From Amycolatopsis endophytica (GTDB lineage Bacteria > Actinomycetota > Actinomycetes > Mycobacteriales > Pseudonocardiaceae): a stretch of DNA of 64,000 nucleotides. Position numbers and translations under genes: made by a program. Location: positions 248,001-312,000 of the forward strand of contig NZ_JACCFK010000001.1 in the NCBI RefSeq assembly GCF_013410405.1, read 5' to 3'. A model generated the notes under the pieces. That model was not told where the DNA came from, ran no database searches, and saw only the letters and a program-made list of their open reading frames with translations. Every line of letters starts with the position of its first letter. Within the stretch, counting starts at the first letter, position 1. Of the stretch, positions 25,301 through 35,048 are shown in pieces.

Positions 25301-25949
25301 ACTGCGCCTTGCGGGCGATCTCGGCCTGCTTGCCCAGCGGCTTGAGCTGGCGGCGCAGCTCGGCGGTGAGGTCGTTGAGGCGGTCCAGGTTCGCCTGCAT
25401 CGCGGTGAGCTTGCGCAGCGCCTTTTCCTTGCGCTTGCGGTGCTTGAGCACACCCGCGGCCTCTTCGATGAAGGCGCGGCGCTCCTCCGGCTTGGACTCG
25501 AGGATCTGCGAGAGCTGGCCCTGGCCGACGATGACGTGCATCTCGCGGCCGATGCCCGAGTCCGACAGCAGTTCCTGGATGTCCAGCAGACGGCACGAGT
25601 TGCCGTTGATCTCGTACTCGCTGGCGCCGTCGCGGAACATGCGGCGCGTGATCGAGACCTCGCTGTACTCGATGGGCAGGGCGCCGTCCGCGTTGTCGAT
25701 GGTCAGGGTCACCTCGGCGCGGCCCAGCGGCGCGCGGCCCGAGGTGCCGGCGAAGATGACGTCCTCCATCTTGCCGCCGCGCAGGTCCTTCGCGCCCTGT
25801 GTGCCCATCACCCAGCGCAGCGCGTCGAGAACGTTCGACTTCCCGGAGCCGTTCGGGCCGACCACGCAGGTGATGCCCGGTTCGAACCTCAGGGTGGTAG
25901 CCGAGGCGAAGGACTTGAAGCCCTTCAGCGTCAAGCTCTTGAGATGCAC
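22368..25949 (-). CDS. smc: Chromosome segregation ATPase SMC
   Basis: The 1193-residue condensin subunit organises and segregates the chromosome. The Walker A loop GPNGSGKS is at residues 31-38. Two long coiled coils flank a hinge near residues 510-660 (region with GRAGVLLGG and VVDSLETAQRLV). The C-terminal head has the ABC signature LSLLSGGEKSLVAVAML and Walker B YVMDEVEAALDD. The start is GTG 25949. It follows acyP on the same strand, as in mycobacteria. Confidence 0.98.
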   Translation of the reverse strand: MHLKSLTLKGFKSFASATTLRFEPGITCVVGPNGSGKSNVLDALRWVMGTQGAKDLRGGKMEDVIFAGTSGRAPLGRAEVTLTIDNADGALPIEYSEVSITRRMFRDGASEYEINGNSCRLLDIQELLSDSGIGREMHVIVGQGQLSQILESKPEERRAFIEEAAGVLKHRKRKEKALRKLTAMQANLDRLNDLTAELRRQLKPLGKQAEIARKAQSVQAELRDARLRLLADDLVTQREAIAREEADENAARARRAEVEQALELAGAEEAQLEAMVAEDAPRLNAAQDTWFKLSALGERLRGTVRLAVERQRHLSADIETSTGGRDPEELLEEAEQVAEREAELNEAVMIARETLAEAVLRREELEHEVQAAEKAHMAAVRAIADRREGLAKLTGQVEALRSKNSATSDEIDRLTASIDEAAARAEIAVEELEEARAEGGVEESDDADLQDRHDRAVQANQAAKARVEELVKAERQADREIASEKARADALSMGLRRKDGAGALLGASDQVPGLLGSVAALLSVEPGHEVALAAALGPVADAVAVEGGDQAIAALKFLKDNDSGRAGVLLGGASYTVDTASWPALPDGARWARDVVTAPGPLRPAVARALDRMAVVDSLETAQRLVAAHPEVSAVTAEGDVFGSHWAVGGSGRSESVIEVQAAVDEAQDRLIAAERRLEQTTAELEGARAEQQARREEVAQAKEGLSEAKVRKARSSERLNRLQQAARSAEAEVTRFRDQRAKVEASREQALTTLAELEERLAAVAEQPVDEDPDTSARDEAAEKLSSVRQEEVESRLALRTSEERARSIAGRAESLRRAAHAERAARERAEKARAARARGAGIAAAVVDAGELALERIELSVQRAAAERDEAQAVRQQREGALSQVRNRVRELTHELEKLTDAVHRDEVLRAEQRLRLEQLETKIAEDFGIGLEDLVAEYGPDVPVPPSPAEVAEYEEAKANGEQVSAPPSIPYDRSTQERRAKRAERDLSTLGKVNPLALEEFAALEERYKFLSTQLEDLKATRKDLLTVIKEVDDKILEVFTSAYTDVAREFETVFSVLFPGGEGRMILTEPDDMLATGVDVEARPPGKKVKRLSLLSGGEKSLVAVAMLVAIFRARPSPFYVMDEVEAALDDTNMRRLIGLLEQLRESSQLIIITHQKPTMEIADALYGVSMQGDGITKVISQRLRQDA

Positions 25950-26070
25950 GTGGCGGGACCCTTCAACGCCTGGGTGATCCGACGAGTCTATCGGTGGCCG
26001 CCGAACCTCCCGGTCTTGCCCGTGGGCGTGTTGTCCCCGCGTGCCTCAACGACCCCAACCACCACAGCCG

Positions 26071-26367
26071 TCACTCCTCGACGAACCCCTCCAGGCCACC
26101 CTGAGGCGCCGACCAGTGCTCGACGACCTGATCCACACGTCCGGGTGATGATGTTGAGCGGAGCAGGTCCAGTAGCTGCTGACAGTGGCTTTCACTACCC
26201 TCCGCCAACACCCGAACACGGCCGTCGTCGAGGTTGCGCGCACTGCCGACCAAACCGAGTTCGAGCGCGCGGCACCGCGTCCACCAGCGAAAACCCACAC
26301 CCTGCACCGTGCCGCTGACCCACGCCGTGAGGCGGGCCGTGTCCTGTTCACCCGTCACGTCCTCCAT
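26071..26367 (-). CDS. acyP: Acylphosphatase
   Basis: The 98-residue enzyme hydrolyses the carboxyl-phosphate bond of acylphosphates in the cytosol. The catalytic Arg is in [15 protein letters not shown] (about residues 18-32) and the catalytic Asn in [11 protein letters not shown] (about 41-51). The ATG at 26367 is preceded by GGAG ten bases away; longer in-frame starts give an untypical extension. The gene lies 121 bases upstream of smc, the classical actinobacterial pairing. Confidence 0.94.
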   Translation of the reverse strand: MEDVTGEQDTARLTAWVSGTVQGVGFRWWTRCRALELGLVGSARNLDDGRVRVLAEGSESHCQQLLDLLRSTSSPGRVDQVVEHWSAPQGGLEGFVEE

Positions 26368-26525
26368 GGTGCCCGACTCCGTTCGGTAGCGGAGGGTGAG
26401 CGGTCGGGCGCTCCTGGACAGCTTGACATTCACTCTTGGTGCTAACCTGCCCGCCAGACGCCACCATTCGGGCTCACTCGCCCGGGTGTACTCCAGCCGG
26501 TTCCCCGCCAGTCAAGGAGCGACCA

Positions 26526-27182
26526 ATGGCCCAGATGGGGTCACGATCGAGTCGTCGGACCGAGATCTCACCGCCGCGCGACTCCGCCACGCGCAGCCAG
26601 CGCAGCGGCTACGTGCTGCTCGCGGTCAGCGGCGTCGTGCTCGCGACCGCGTTCGGCGGCCTGGCCACCTTCATCGCGCCCGGCGACTCGCCGAAGGCCG
26701 CGGTGCCGAACGGCCAGTCGACGTCGGGCGCGCAGCTGATCCCCGGCGACGCAGCCCCCGGCCAGGCCCCGGTGACGGTCGACGGCGTCGCGCTGCCCGC
26801 CGGTTCGCGCACCGCCGTGGTGACGACCAACCCGGACGGGACGCAGGTCGTGACGCTGCTGCCGCCCGAGGGTTCCGACGAGGCGCCGATCGTGCTGCCG
26901 CCGGGCACACCGCTGCCGCCCGGCACGGTCATCCCGCCCGGCACGACACTCCCGCCGGGGACCACGACCTCTCCCCCGCGCAGCGACCCGCCGTCCCCGA
27001 CGAGGACCGCGTCGCCCACACCGTCCGACCCGACCACGCCGACGACTCCGCCGACCAGCAGCAGCAGCACCTCGTCGTCGAGCACGTCCAGCAAGCCGAC
27101 TTCGACCTCCACGTCGAGCGAGACCAACAGCTCGTCGTCGTCATCACGCAGCGACAGTTCGAGCCCGTCGCCCTCCTCCTGA
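26526..27182 (+). CDS. Membrane protein with Pro/Ser/Thr-rich tail, unknown function
   Basis: The 218-residue protein has a short basic cytosolic N-terminus, one membrane helix (YVLLAVSGVVLATAFGGLAT, about residues 29-48) and a long extracytoplasmic tail. The tail includes Pro-Gly-Thr segments (PPGTPLPPGTVIPPGTT) and ends in about 65 Ser/Thr/Pro-rich residues likely to be glycosylated or to span the cell wall. The ATG at 26526 has AAGGAG upstream. No domain is recognised. It converges with kdpE. Confidence 0.78.
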   Translation: MAQMGSRSSRRTEISPPRDSATRSQRSGYVLLAVSGVVLATAFGGLATFIAPGDSPKAAVPNGQSTSGAQLIPGDAAPGQAPVTVDGVALPAGSRTAVVTTNPDGTQVVTLLPPEGSDEAPIVLPPGTPLPPGTVIPPGTTLPPGTTTSPPRSDPPSPTRTASPTPSDPTTPTTPPTSSSSTSSSSTSSKPTSTSTSSETNSSSSSSRSDSSSPSPSS

Positions 27183-27194
27183 CCGACGCGTCCC

Positions 27195-27235
27195 GGAACA
27201 GCCAACACGCCGCCCGGAAGAGCAAACACGCCAGC
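27195..27235 (-). repeat. GGCAAACACG-family repeat, locus 3
   Basis: Two units (27195-27215 with GCCAACACG and 27216-27235 with GCAAACACG) lie in the 58-base gap between the convergent Ser/Thr-rich membrane protein gene and kdpE. They match the repeats at 18596, 22255 and 40065 and may serve as a shared 3' end structure. Confidence 0.8.
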
Positions 27236-27240
27236 GTGGG

Positions 27241-27933
27241 TCACGCTTCGAAGCGGTAGCCCATTCCTGGTTCCGTGATCAGGTGGCGGGGGCGGGACGG
27301 TGAGCGTTCCAGTTTGCGCCGCAGTTGCGCCAGGTACACCCGCAGGTAGTGGGACTCGTTCTCGTACTGGGGGCCCCACACCTCGCGCAGCAGCTGTTTC
27401 TGCGCCACCAGCCGGCCGCGGTTGCGCACCAGCAGTTCCAGCACACCCCATTCGGTCTTGGTCAGGTGCACTTCGACGCCGTCGCGGTGCACCTTCTTCG
27501 CCAGCAGGTCCAGCGTGAACGACTCGGTCTCGATCACCGCCTCGCCTTCGCCGGAAGGCGGGACCGCCGAGCGCCGCAGCGCCGCGCGCAGCCGGGCCAG
27601 CAGTTCGTCCATCCCGAACGGCTTCGTGACGTAATCGTCGGCGCCCAGGTCCAGGGCCTTGACCTTGTCGGGTGACTCGCCGCGCGCGGACAGCACGATG
27701 ATCGGCACCGTGGTCCACCCGCGCAGCCCGGCGATCACGTCCGTGCCGTCGATGTCGGGCAGGCCCAGGTCCAGCACCACGACGTCCGGCTTCGTCTCGG
27801 CCACGGCACGCAGCGCCGCGGCACCGTCGTGCGCGGTCACGACCTTGTAGCCGCGCGCGGACAGGTTGATCCGCAGCGCGCGCACGATCTGCGGCTCGTC
27901 GTCCACCACCAGCACGGTGCCCTGCTCGCTCAC
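27241..27933 (-). CDS. kdpE: Potassium-responsive response regulator KdpE
   Basis: The 230-residue OmpR-type response regulator has a receiver domain with VDDEP (about residues 9-13) and the phospho-acceptor Asp in VVVLDLGLPD (about 52-61), and a winged helix at 130-228 with YLRVYLAQLRRKLE. It activates the kdp transport genes when KdpD phosphorylates it. The GTG at 27933 overlaps the kdpD stop by four bases (GTGA); an upstream extension is inside kdpD. Candidate target half-sites lie at 35124-35161. Confidence 0.95.
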   Translation of the reverse strand: MSEQGTVLVVDDEPQIVRALRINLSARGYKVVTAHDGAAALRAVAETKPDVVVLDLGLPDIDGTDVIAGLRGWTTVPIIVLSARGESPDKVKALDLGADDYVTKPFGMDELLARLRAALRRSAVPPSGEGEAVIETESFTLDLLAKKVHRDGVEVHLTKTEWGVLELLVRNRGRLVAQKQLLREVWGPQYENESHYLRVYLAQLRRKLERSPSRPRHLITEPGMGYRFEA

Positions 27934-30530
27934 GGCGCGACCTCCTTCAGCGTCACCGGCACGACGTCCGGAGCCTGGCACCCCTTCAAAGCCACGACCA
28001 CCGTCAGCCCACCACCCGGTGTGTCCTCGGCGCGGATCGTGCCGCCCATCGCCTCGGTGAATCCTTTCGCGACGGACAACCCCAGACCGACACCGGGCGT
28101 CGCGTCCCGGTCGCCCGCCCGTCGCCCACCACCACCCTCAACGGAGGCCCAAGGGGCCGCTGTGTCGACCAGGCGTTGGAACGGCGCGAAAGCCGCCTCC
28201 GCCGCTCCCTTCCGCAACCCCTGCCCGTGGTCGACGATCCGCAGCTCGACCCACTCCGCATACGCGCTGCCCCGCACCGCGACCGGTGCGGCCCCGTGCC
28301 GCAACGCGTTGTCCAGCACGTTCGCGATCACCCGCTCCAGCAACCCTGGATCGGCCATCACCGCGGGCAGCTGCTCGTCCACCTCGACCGCCACCGACGC
28401 CGAACCGTCCACATTCGACAACGCGTGTGCCACCACCTCGTCGTAGCCGACCGCACGCAGGTGCGTGCGCACCGCGCCCGTCGCGAGCCGCGACGAGTCG
28501 AGCAGGTTGTTCACCAGCCGCGCCAGCCGGTCGGTGGACTCCTCGGCCGCCTCCAGCAGCTCCTCGGTGTCTTCCGGCGACAGCTCGATGTCGTGTGCCC
28601 GCAGGCTGCCGATCGACGCCTTGATCGAGGTCAGCGGCGTACGCAGATCGTGGCCCAGCGCGGACAGCAACGCGGTGCGCAGCTCGGTCGCCTCCGCCTT
28701 GCGCTCGGCTTCGGCCTGCGCCGCGGCCATCCGCTGCTGCCGCAACGCGAGCAGCGCCTGCCCGGCCGCCGCCTCCAGCGCCCGCCGGTCCGCCGCGGGC
28801 AGCGCACGACCACGCAAGGTGAGGTGCACATCGGCGGTCACCGGGATGTCCACGTCGGCCTCGTCCGGTTTGCCGCACGGGTTCGCCCCGGCGTGCTCGA
28901 CCACCCGCCACTTGCCGCTGCTCTTCTCCAGCAGCACCACGCATTCCATGCCGAAGTTCTCGCGCACTTTCTCCAGCAGTCGCGGCAACGGCTCGGTGTT
29001 CGTGAGGACCGTCCGGGCGTAGGAGGCCAGCAGGGAAGCCTCGGTCTGGGCGCGCGCCGCCTGCGTGGCCCGGCGCGCGGCCCGGTCCACCACCAGCGCG
29101 ACCAGGACCCCGACCAGCACCATCGCGATCAACGTGATCACGTTGGTCTGCGCGTGCACGGTCAGCGTGTAGAGCGGTTCGGTGAAGAAGAAGTTCAGCA
29201 GACCCGCCGACAGCGCGGCCGCGACCACCGCGGGGCCCAGCCCGCCGACGAGCGCGACCAGCACGGTGGCGAGGAAGTAGTCGACCACGTCGGTGGAGAA
29301 GTCCAGCTCGCCCCGCAGCAGCACGCCGGTCAGCGTCGCCAGCGCGGGCGCCACGAACGCCAGCACCCACCCGATCAGCAGCCGTGACGGCGCCAGCGGA
29401 CTGCGCCGCCCCAGCCACGATCGCAGCCGCCCGCCCGCCTCGTCGTGGGTCACCATGTGCACGTCGATCTGTCCGGACCGCTGCACCACGGTCGCGCCGA
29501 TGCCCTCGTCGAACAGCCGCGCGATCCGCGACCGACGGGACGTGCCGAGCACGAGCTGGGTCGCGTTGACGCCGCGGGCGAAGTCCAGCAGCGCGGTCGG
29601 GACGTCGTCGCCGACGACCGTGTGGAACGTGCCACCGAGCTGGTCGGCGAGCTTGCGGTACCGGCCGACCTCGACGTGGCCGAGCGGCGACAGCCCGTCG
29701 CCGCGCAGGACGTGCAGCACCAGTAGCTCCGCCCCGGCCCGCGCGGCGATGCGGCTCGCGCGCCGCACGAGCGTCTCGCTTTCCGGACCGCCGGTGATCG
29801 ACACGACCACCCGCTCCCGCGCCTCCCAGGTGTCGGTGATCCGCTGCTCCGCGCGGTAACGCTGCAGCGCGACATCGACCTGGTCGGCCAGCCACAGCAG
29901 CGCCAGCTCGCGCAGCGCGGTGAGGTTGCCGGTGCGGAAGTAGTTGCCGAGCGCGGCGTCGATCCGCTCGGCCGGGTAGACGTTGCCGTGTGCGAGCCGC
30001 CGCCGCAGCGCCTGCGGGGTGATGTCGACCAGCTCCACCTGCTCCGCGCGGCGCACGACGTCGTCGGGCACGGTCTCCTGCTGCGCCACCCCGGTGATGC
30101 GCTCGACCACGTCCCCCAGGCTCTCCAGATGCTGCACGTTCACCGTGGAGAGCACGTCGATACCGGCGTCGAGCAGCTCCTCGATGTCCTGCCAGCGCTT
30201 CTCGTTGCGGGAACCGGGGACGTTGGTGTGCGCCAGCTCGTCCACAATGGCCACTTCGGGCGCACGGGCGAGCACCGCGTCCACGTCCAGCTCCTCGAAC
30301 TCCCGCCCCCGGTACGTCATCGTCCGCCGAGGCACGGTGTCCAGGCCGTCGAGCAGCTCCGCGGTCTTCGCCCGGCCGTGGGTCTCGACGAGCCCGGCGA
30401 CCACGTCCGTGCCGCGGCCGAGGCGGCGGCGCGCCTCGCCCAGCATGGCGTAGGTCTTGCCCACGCCGGGCGCCGCGCCGAGGTAGATGCGCAGCTCTCC
30501 CCGGCGCGGCGGTTCCTTCTCGACGTCCAC
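27930..30530 (-). CDS. kdpD: Potassium sensor histidine kinase KdpD
   Basis: The 866-residue membrane kinase has, in order: the KdpD N-terminal domain with Walker A GAAPGVGKT (18-26) and VDELAHTNVPGSRN, a universal-stress-protein-like domain (about 245-365), four membrane helices (about 395-500), a GAF-like region, the HisKA box SALGHDLRTPLTS and an HATPase domain with DNALRHG and GVGLGLSV. It senses K+ limitation or osmotic stress. The GTG start lies five bases after the kdpC stop. Confidence 0.96.
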   Translation of the reverse strand: MDVEKEPPRRGELRIYLGAAPGVGKTYAMLGEARRRLGRGTDVVAGLVETHGRAKTAELLDGLDTVPRRTMTYRGREFEELDVDAVLARAPEVAIVDELAHTNVPGSRNEKRWQDIEELLDAGIDVLSTVNVQHLESLGDVVERITGVAQQETVPDDVVRRAEQVELVDITPQALRRRLAHGNVYPAERIDAALGNYFRTGNLTALRELALLWLADQVDVALQRYRAEQRITDTWEARERVVVSITGGPESETLVRRASRIAARAGAELLVLHVLRGDGLSPLGHVEVGRYRKLADQLGGTFHTVVGDDVPTALLDFARGVNATQLVLGTSRRSRIARLFDEGIGATVVQRSGQIDVHMVTHDEAGGRLRSWLGRRSPLAPSRLLIGWVLAFVAPALATLTGVLLRGELDFSTDVVDYFLATVLVALVGGLGPAVVAAALSAGLLNFFFTEPLYTLTVHAQTNVITLIAMVLVGVLVALVVDRAARRATQAARAQTEASLLASYARTVLTNTEPLPRLLEKVRENFGMECVVLLEKSSGKWRVVEHAGANPCGKPDEADVDIPVTADVHLTLRGRALPAADRRALEAAAGQALLALRQQRMAAAQAEAERKAEATELRTALLSALGHDLRTPLTSIKASIGSLRAHDIELSPEDTEELLEAAEESTDRLARLVNNLLDSSRLATGAVRTHLRAVGYDEVVAHALSNVDGSASVAVEVDEQLPAVMADPGLLERVIANVLDNALRHGAAPVAVRGSAYAEWVELRIVDHGQGLRKGAAEAAFAPFQRLVDTAAPWASVEGGGGRRAGDRDATPGVGLGLSVAKGFTEAMGGTIRAEDTPGGGLTVVVALKGCQAPDVVPVTLKEVAP

Positions 30531-30534
30531 GTGT

Positions 30535-31128
30535 TCAGTGTGCTCCTGCCTGCTGGACCGCGAGGTTGAGCCGCAGCACGTTCACCCCCGGGATGCCGAT
30601 GCCGTGCCCGGTGGTGTTCGCCCCGACCAGCTGCCGGACCCGTTCTTCGGCCAGACCGGTGTTGCGTGCCACCCGCGCCACCTGCAGATCGGCGTAGGCG
30701 ACGCTGATCGTCGGGTCCAGGCTCGACGCCGAGGCGGTCACCGCGTCGGCGGGTACCGCGTCCGGCGCAACGCCCTCGCGCTGCGCGATGGCGGCCTTGC
30801 GCTCACCGATCTCGGCGAGAAGGTCCTCGCTGAACCCGCCCTGGTTCGATCCGCCCGACACCGACGGGTCATCCGTCGCGGAGGGCCGGGTGTGGAAGTA
30901 CGGATCGTGCGCGGGATCGGCCGCGACCGGGTCGATACCGATCAGCGACGAGCCCACGACCTGGCCGTTCACCGTCACCAGTGACCCTTCGGCGTTGTCG
31001 TGCAGTCCCGGGATCCGCGAAACCGCCCACACGCCGAGCGGGTAGACCACTCCCAGCAGCACGGTGAACACCAGCAGCACCCGCAGTCCGGCGCCGGTCT
31101 GCTTGAGCAATGTCTTGATCATGAGCAC
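30535..31128 (-). CDS. kdpC: Potassium-transporting ATPase subunit KdpC
   Basis: The 197-residue single-pass subunit stabilises the KdpFABC complex. One membrane helix (about residues 15-37) precedes a periplasm-like domain with the typical YFHTRPSA, SSLDPTIS and NVLRLN motifs. GTG 31128 shares one base with the kdpB stop (TAGTG) and has AGGA at good distance; an ATG two codons later is an alternative start. Confidence 0.95.
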   Translation of the reverse strand: MLMIKTLLKQTGAGLRVLLVFTVLLGVVYPLGVWAVSRIPGLHDNAEGSLVTVNGQVVGSSLIGIDPVAADPAHDPYFHTRPSATDDPSVSGGSNQGGFSEDLLAEIGERKAAIAQREGVAPDAVPADAVTASASSLDPTISVAYADLQVARVARNTGLAEERVRQLVGANTTGHGIGIPGVNVLRLNLAVQQAGAH

Positions 31129-33182
31129 TACCCGATTCCTGGGATGAAGCGGACCACGAGGTCCACGAGCCAGATGCCGAGGAACGGCGTCGCGATGCCG
31201 CCGACCCCGTAGATCAGCAGGTTGCGCCGCAGCAGCGCCGACGCGCTGGCGGGTTTGTACCGCACGCCGCGCAGCGCGAGCGGGATCAGCACCACGATGA
31301 CCAGCGCGTTGAAGATGACCGCGGACAGGATCGCCGACCGCGGCGTGGCCAGGTGCAGGACGTTCAGCGCGGCCAGCTGCGGGAAGATCGCCACGAACAT
31401 GGCGGGCAGGATCGCGAAGTACTTCGCCAGGTCGTTGGCGATGCTGAACGTGGTCAGCGCGCCGCGGGTGATCAGCAGCTGCTTGCCGATCTCGACGATC
31501 TCGATCAGCTTCGTCGGGTCCGAGTCGAGGTCGACCATGTTGCCGGCCTCCTTGGCGGCCGACGTTCCGGTGTTCATCGCGACCCCGACGTCGGAGGCGG
31601 CCAGTGCCGGGGCGTCGTTGGTGCCGTCCCCGGTCATCGCGACCAGGTGGCCGCCCTCCTGCTCGCGGTGGATGAGCGCCATTTTGTCCTCGGGCTTGGC
31701 TTCGGCGAGGTAGTCGTCGACACCCGCGTCCTCGGCGATGGCCCGCGCGGTGCGGGGGTTGTCGCCGGTGATCATCACCGTCTTGATGCCCATCCGGCGC
31801 AGCTCGGCGAAGCGTTCCCGCATGCCCGGTTTGACGACGTCGGACAGCCGGATCACGCCACGGACGAACGCGCGTCCACCGGTCAGCTCGGCGACCACCA
31901 GCGGAGTGCCTCCGTGTTCGCTGATCTCGTCGACGATCCGCTCGGTCTCGTCCGGGAAGTCGCCGCCGTGCTCACGCACCCAGTCGCGGACCGCGCCCGC
32001 CGCGCCCTTGCGCACCTGCCGCGCGCCGAGGTCGAGGCCGCTCATCCGGGTCTGCGCGGTGAACGGCACGAACTCGCCACCGTCGGGCACCGGGGTGCCT
32101 TCGGTCAGTTCGAGGACACTGCGGCCCTCCGGCGTGCCGTCGGCGAGGCTGGACAACCGGGCGGCTTCGGCCAGCTGTTCCGGTGTCGTCGAGCCGACCG
32201 GGACCAGCTCGGTCGCCCGCCGGTTGCCGAAGGTGATGGTGCCGGTCTTGTCCAGCAGCAGCGTCGACACGTCCCCGGCGGCCTCGACCGCGCGGCCGGA
32301 GGTGGCGAGCACGTTGCGCTGCACCAGCCGGTCCATCCCGGCGATGCCGATCGCGCTCAGCAACGCCCCGATCGTCGTCGGGATCAGGCACACCAGCAGC
32401 GCGGTCAGCACGATCACCGACTGCTCGCTGCCGGAGTAGGCGGCCATCGGCTGCAGCGCCACGACGGCCAGCAGGAAGATGATCGTCAACGTGGACAGCA
32501 GGATCGTCAGGGCGATCTCGTTCGGCGTCTTCTGCCGCGAGGCGCCTTCGACCAGCGCGATCATCCGGTCCACGAAGGACTCGCCCGGTTTCGTGGTGAT
32601 CCGCACGACGATCCGGTCGGACAGCACGGTGGTGCCGCCGGTGACCGCGCAGCGGTCGCCGCCGGACTCGCGGATCACCGGCGCGGACTCGCCGGTGATG
32701 GCCGATTCGTCGACCGTCGCGATGCCCTCGACCACGTCGCCGTCACCCGGGATGATCTCGCCCGCCTCGACCACCACGAGGTCGCCGACCCGCAGTTCGA
32801 CGCCCGGCACGCGCTCCTCGGCACCGTCGGCGATCCGGCGCGCGACGGTCTCCTTCTTGGTGCGCCGCAACGACTCCGCCTGCGCCTTGCCCCGGCCCTC
32901 GGCGACCGCCTCGGCGAGGTTGGCGAACACGACGGTGAACCACAGCCACACCGCGATGAGGATCGTGAAGACGCTCGGCTCGACGACCGCGAACGCGGTG
33001 GTCAGCGCCGAGCCTGCCCACACCACGAACATCACCGGATTGCGGACCTGGTGACGCGGGTCGAGCTTGCGCAGCGCGTCCGGCAGTGAGGTCAGCAGCT
33101 GACGGGCGTTGAACACGCCCGCCCCGACCCGCTGGCCGGGTGCCTCCTCGGCCGCGACGGGCTTGTCCTGGGTGACGGTCAT
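31128..33182 (-). CDS. kdpB: Potassium-transporting P-type ATPase subunit KdpB
   Basis: The 684-residue P-type ATPase energises KdpA. Phosphorylation occurs at Asp311 in DKTGTIT; TGES (163-166) is the dephosphorylation loop and [10 protein letters not shown] the hinge Mg2+ site. Seven membrane helices are expected. The ATG at 33182 overlaps the kdpA stop by four bases; the frame continues upstream inside kdpA. Confidence 0.97.
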   Translation of the reverse strand: MTVTQDKPVAAEEAPGQRVGAGVFNARQLLTSLPDALRKLDPRHQVRNPVMFVVWAGSALTTAFAVVEPSVFTILIAVWLWFTVVFANLAEAVAEGRGKAQAESLRRTKKETVARRIADGAEERVPGVELRVGDLVVVEAGEIIPGDGDVVEGIATVDESAITGESAPVIRESGGDRCAVTGGTTVLSDRIVVRITTKPGESFVDRMIALVEGASRQKTPNEIALTILLSTLTIIFLLAVVALQPMAAYSGSEQSVIVLTALLVCLIPTTIGALLSAIGIAGMDRLVQRNVLATSGRAVEAAGDVSTLLLDKTGTITFGNRRATELVPVGSTTPEQLAEAARLSSLADGTPEGRSVLELTEGTPVPDGGEFVPFTAQTRMSGLDLGARQVRKGAAGAVRDWVREHGGDFPDETERIVDEISEHGGTPLVVAELTGGRAFVRGVIRLSDVVKPGMRERFAELRRMGIKTVMITGDNPRTARAIAEDAGVDDYLAEAKPEDKMALIHREQEGGHLVAMTGDGTNDAPALAASDVGVAMNTGTSAAKEAGNMVDLDSDPTKLIEIVEIGKQLLITRGALTTFSIANDLAKYFAILPAMFVAIFPQLAALNVLHLATPRSAILSAVIFNALVIVVLIPLALRGVRYKPASASALLRRNLLIYGVGGIATPFLGIWLVDLVVRFIPGIG

Positions 33183-34840
33183 GCCATGGCCTCCGCGATG
33201 GGACCGAGCGCGAGCGCCGGGACGAACGTCAGCGCCGCGACGAGAACGATGGTTCCGGCGAGCATCGAGCCGAAGAGCGGCCCGGTCGTCGGGAGGGTGC
33301 CCGCGGTCTCCGGCACCTTCTTCTGCGCGGCCAGTGAACCGGCCAGGCACAGGACCGCGATGATCGGCACGAACCGGCCGATCAGCATCGCCACCGACAG
33401 CGACGAGGAGAACCACCCGTCGGTCACGGTGATTCCGGCGAACGCGCTGCCGTTGTTGTTGCCGGTCGAGGTGTAGGCGTAGAGCACTTCGGACAGTCCG
33501 TGCGGACCGCTGTTGCCCAGCGCGTCGGGCGTGCCCGGCATCAGCAGCGCCGCGCCGGCGCCGAGCAGGACGACCGTCGGCATCGCCAGCATCGCGATCG
33601 CGGCGGCGGTGACCTCACGGCGGCCCAGCTTCTTGCCCAGGTACTCCGGCGTGCGCCCGACCATGAGTCCGGCCAGGAACATCGCGATGATGGCCATCAC
33701 CAGGATGCCGTAGAGGCCGGTGCCCACCCCGCCGGGCGAGACCTCGCCGAACAGCATGTGCAGCAACGGCATCCCGCCGCCGAGGCCGCTGTAGCTGTCG
33801 TGCATCGAGTTGACCGCACCCGTCGACGTACCGGTGGTGCTGGTGGCGAACAACGACGAAGCACCGATGCCGAACCGCTGCTCCTTGCCCTCCAGGTTCG
33901 CCCCGGCCAGCAGCGCCGCGGGACCGTTCGGGTGCGATTCGGCCCACCAGGTGACGGTGAGCACGAACGTCCACAGCAGACCCATCACCGACAACAGGAC
34001 GAATCCCTGCCTGCGGTTGCCGACGAGCTTGCCGAACGTCCGGGTCAGCGACACCGGGATCACCAGGATGAGGAAGATCTCGATCAGATCGGTCCACGGG
34101 TTCGGGTTCTCGAACGGGTGCGCGGAGTTGGCGTTGAAGATGCCGCCGCCGTTCGTGCCCAGCTCTTTGATGACCTCCTGGCTCGCCGTCGGCGCCAGGG
34201 AAAGCGTGCTCTGGTTGCCGTCGAGGCCGGTCACGGTGACGCCCGAGCGCAGGCTCTGCGTCACGCCGAGCGCGATCAGCACGATCGCGAACACGAAGGC
34301 CATCGGCAGCAGGATCCGCACGGTGCCGCGGGTCAGGTCGACCCAGAAGTTGCCGAGCCGGTCGGTCTTCGATCGCGTGAACCCGCGGATCAACGCGATC
34401 GCCACCGACAGCCCGACGGCGGCGGACAGGAAGTTCTGCACCGTCAGTCCCGCCATCTGGACCAGGTGGCCCATGGTGGTTTCCGGCACGTAGGACTGCC
34501 AGTTCGTGTTGGTGACGAAGCTGACCGCGGTGTTGAACGCGATGCCCGGGTCGACGGCGCCACGACCGAGGCCCAGCGGCAGCACCGGCTGCAGGCGCTG
34601 CAACAGGTACAGGAAAACGACGGACACCAGCGAGAACCCGAGCACGCTCAGCGCGTAGGTGGGCCAGCGCTGCTCGGAGGACGGGTCCACCCGGAAGGCG
34701 CGGTACAGGCCGCGCTCGACCTTGAGGTGCTTCCCACTGGTGAACACATGCGCCATGTAGTCGCCCAGTGGCTTGTGCACGAGCGCCAGCGCGGCGACGA
34801 GGATACCGACCGTGATCAGGCCGGACGTGAGGTCGGACAT
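33179..34840 (-). CDS. kdpA: Potassium-transporting ATPase subunit KdpA
   Basis: The 553-residue, roughly ten-helix subunit forms the K+ channel-like path. Selectivity-loop motifs include [12 protein letters not shown] (about 107-118), [18 protein letters not shown] (about 230-247) and [12 protein letters not shown] (about 450). It follows kdpF by seven bases and overlaps kdpB. Confidence 0.97.
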   Translation of the reverse strand: MSDLTSGLITVGILVAALALVHKPLGDYMAHVFTSGKHLKVERGLYRAFRVDPSSEQRWPTYALSVLGFSLVSVVFLYLLQRLQPVLPLGLGRGAVDPGIAFNTAVSFVTNTNWQSYVPETTMGHLVQMAGLTVQNFLSAAVGLSVAIALIRGFTRSKTDRLGNFWVDLTRGTVRILLPMAFVFAIVLIALGVTQSLRSGVTVTGLDGNQSTLSLAPTASQEVIKELGTNGGGIFNANSAHPFENPNPWTDLIEIFLILVIPVSLTRTFGKLVGNRRQGFVLLSVMGLLWTFVLTVTWWAESHPNGPAALLAGANLEGKEQRFGIGASSLFATSTTGTSTGAVNSMHDSYSGLGGGMPLLHMLFGEVSPGGVGTGLYGILVMAIIAMFLAGLMVGRTPEYLGKKLGRREVTAAAIAMLAMPTVVLLGAGAALLMPGTPDALGNSGPHGLSEVLYAYTSTGNNNGSAFAGITVTDGWFSSSLSVAMLIGRFVPIIAVLCLAGSLAAQKKVPETAGTLPTTGPLFGSMLAGTIVLVAALTFVPALALGPIAEAMA

Positions 34841-34847
34841 GTGTCGC

Positions 34848-34949
34848 TCAGAACCTCTCCGGCTTGATGAGGGCGAAGAACAGGTAGACGATCAGGCCCA
34901 GCGCGAGAACCGCGCCGACGATGTCGGCCACCAGACCGGTGCCGTTCAC
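34848..34949 (-). CDS. kdpF: Potassium-transporting ATPase subunit KdpF
   Basis: This 33-residue peptide, MNGTGLVADIVGAVLALG followed by LIVYLFFALIKPERF, is a single membrane helix with the KPERF end typical of KdpF, the small lipid-like stabiliser of the Kdp complex. It starts with GTG at 34949, overlapping the stop of the preceding 27-residue gene by four bases (GTGA), and stops seven bases before kdpA. Confidence 0.9.
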   Translation of the reverse strand: MNGTGLVADIVGAVLALGLIVYLFFALIKPERF

Positions 34950-35029
34950 AGCCGCTCCAGTCCGCGCAACGTCAGCGCCAGCACGGCGAACACCGCGATC
35001 AGCAGCACGGCGTACAGCAGATCCGCCAC
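34946..35029 (-). CDS. 27-residue membrane peptide, first gene of the kdp operon
   Basis: The peptide MADLLYAVLLIAVFAVLALT then LRGLERL is one membrane helix with a basic end. It starts with GTG at 35029 with GGAAGG six bases upstream, and its stop overlaps kdpF (GTGA). Two small single-helix peptides ahead of kdpA occur in other actinobacteria. It may be a second KdpF-like stabiliser; no experimental role is known to me. Confidence 0.75.
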   Translation of the reverse strand: MADLLYAVLLIAVFAVLALTLRGLERL

Positions 35030-35048
35030 TTCACACCTTCCAGCACCG

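Noticed and set aside
23232..26318. Plus-strand open frame of about 1000 codons opposite smc and acyP
   Set aside because: It lies antisense to smc, has the composition of a frame shadow (Leu/Gly/Arg/Gln/His) and no recognisable domain or ribosome site.
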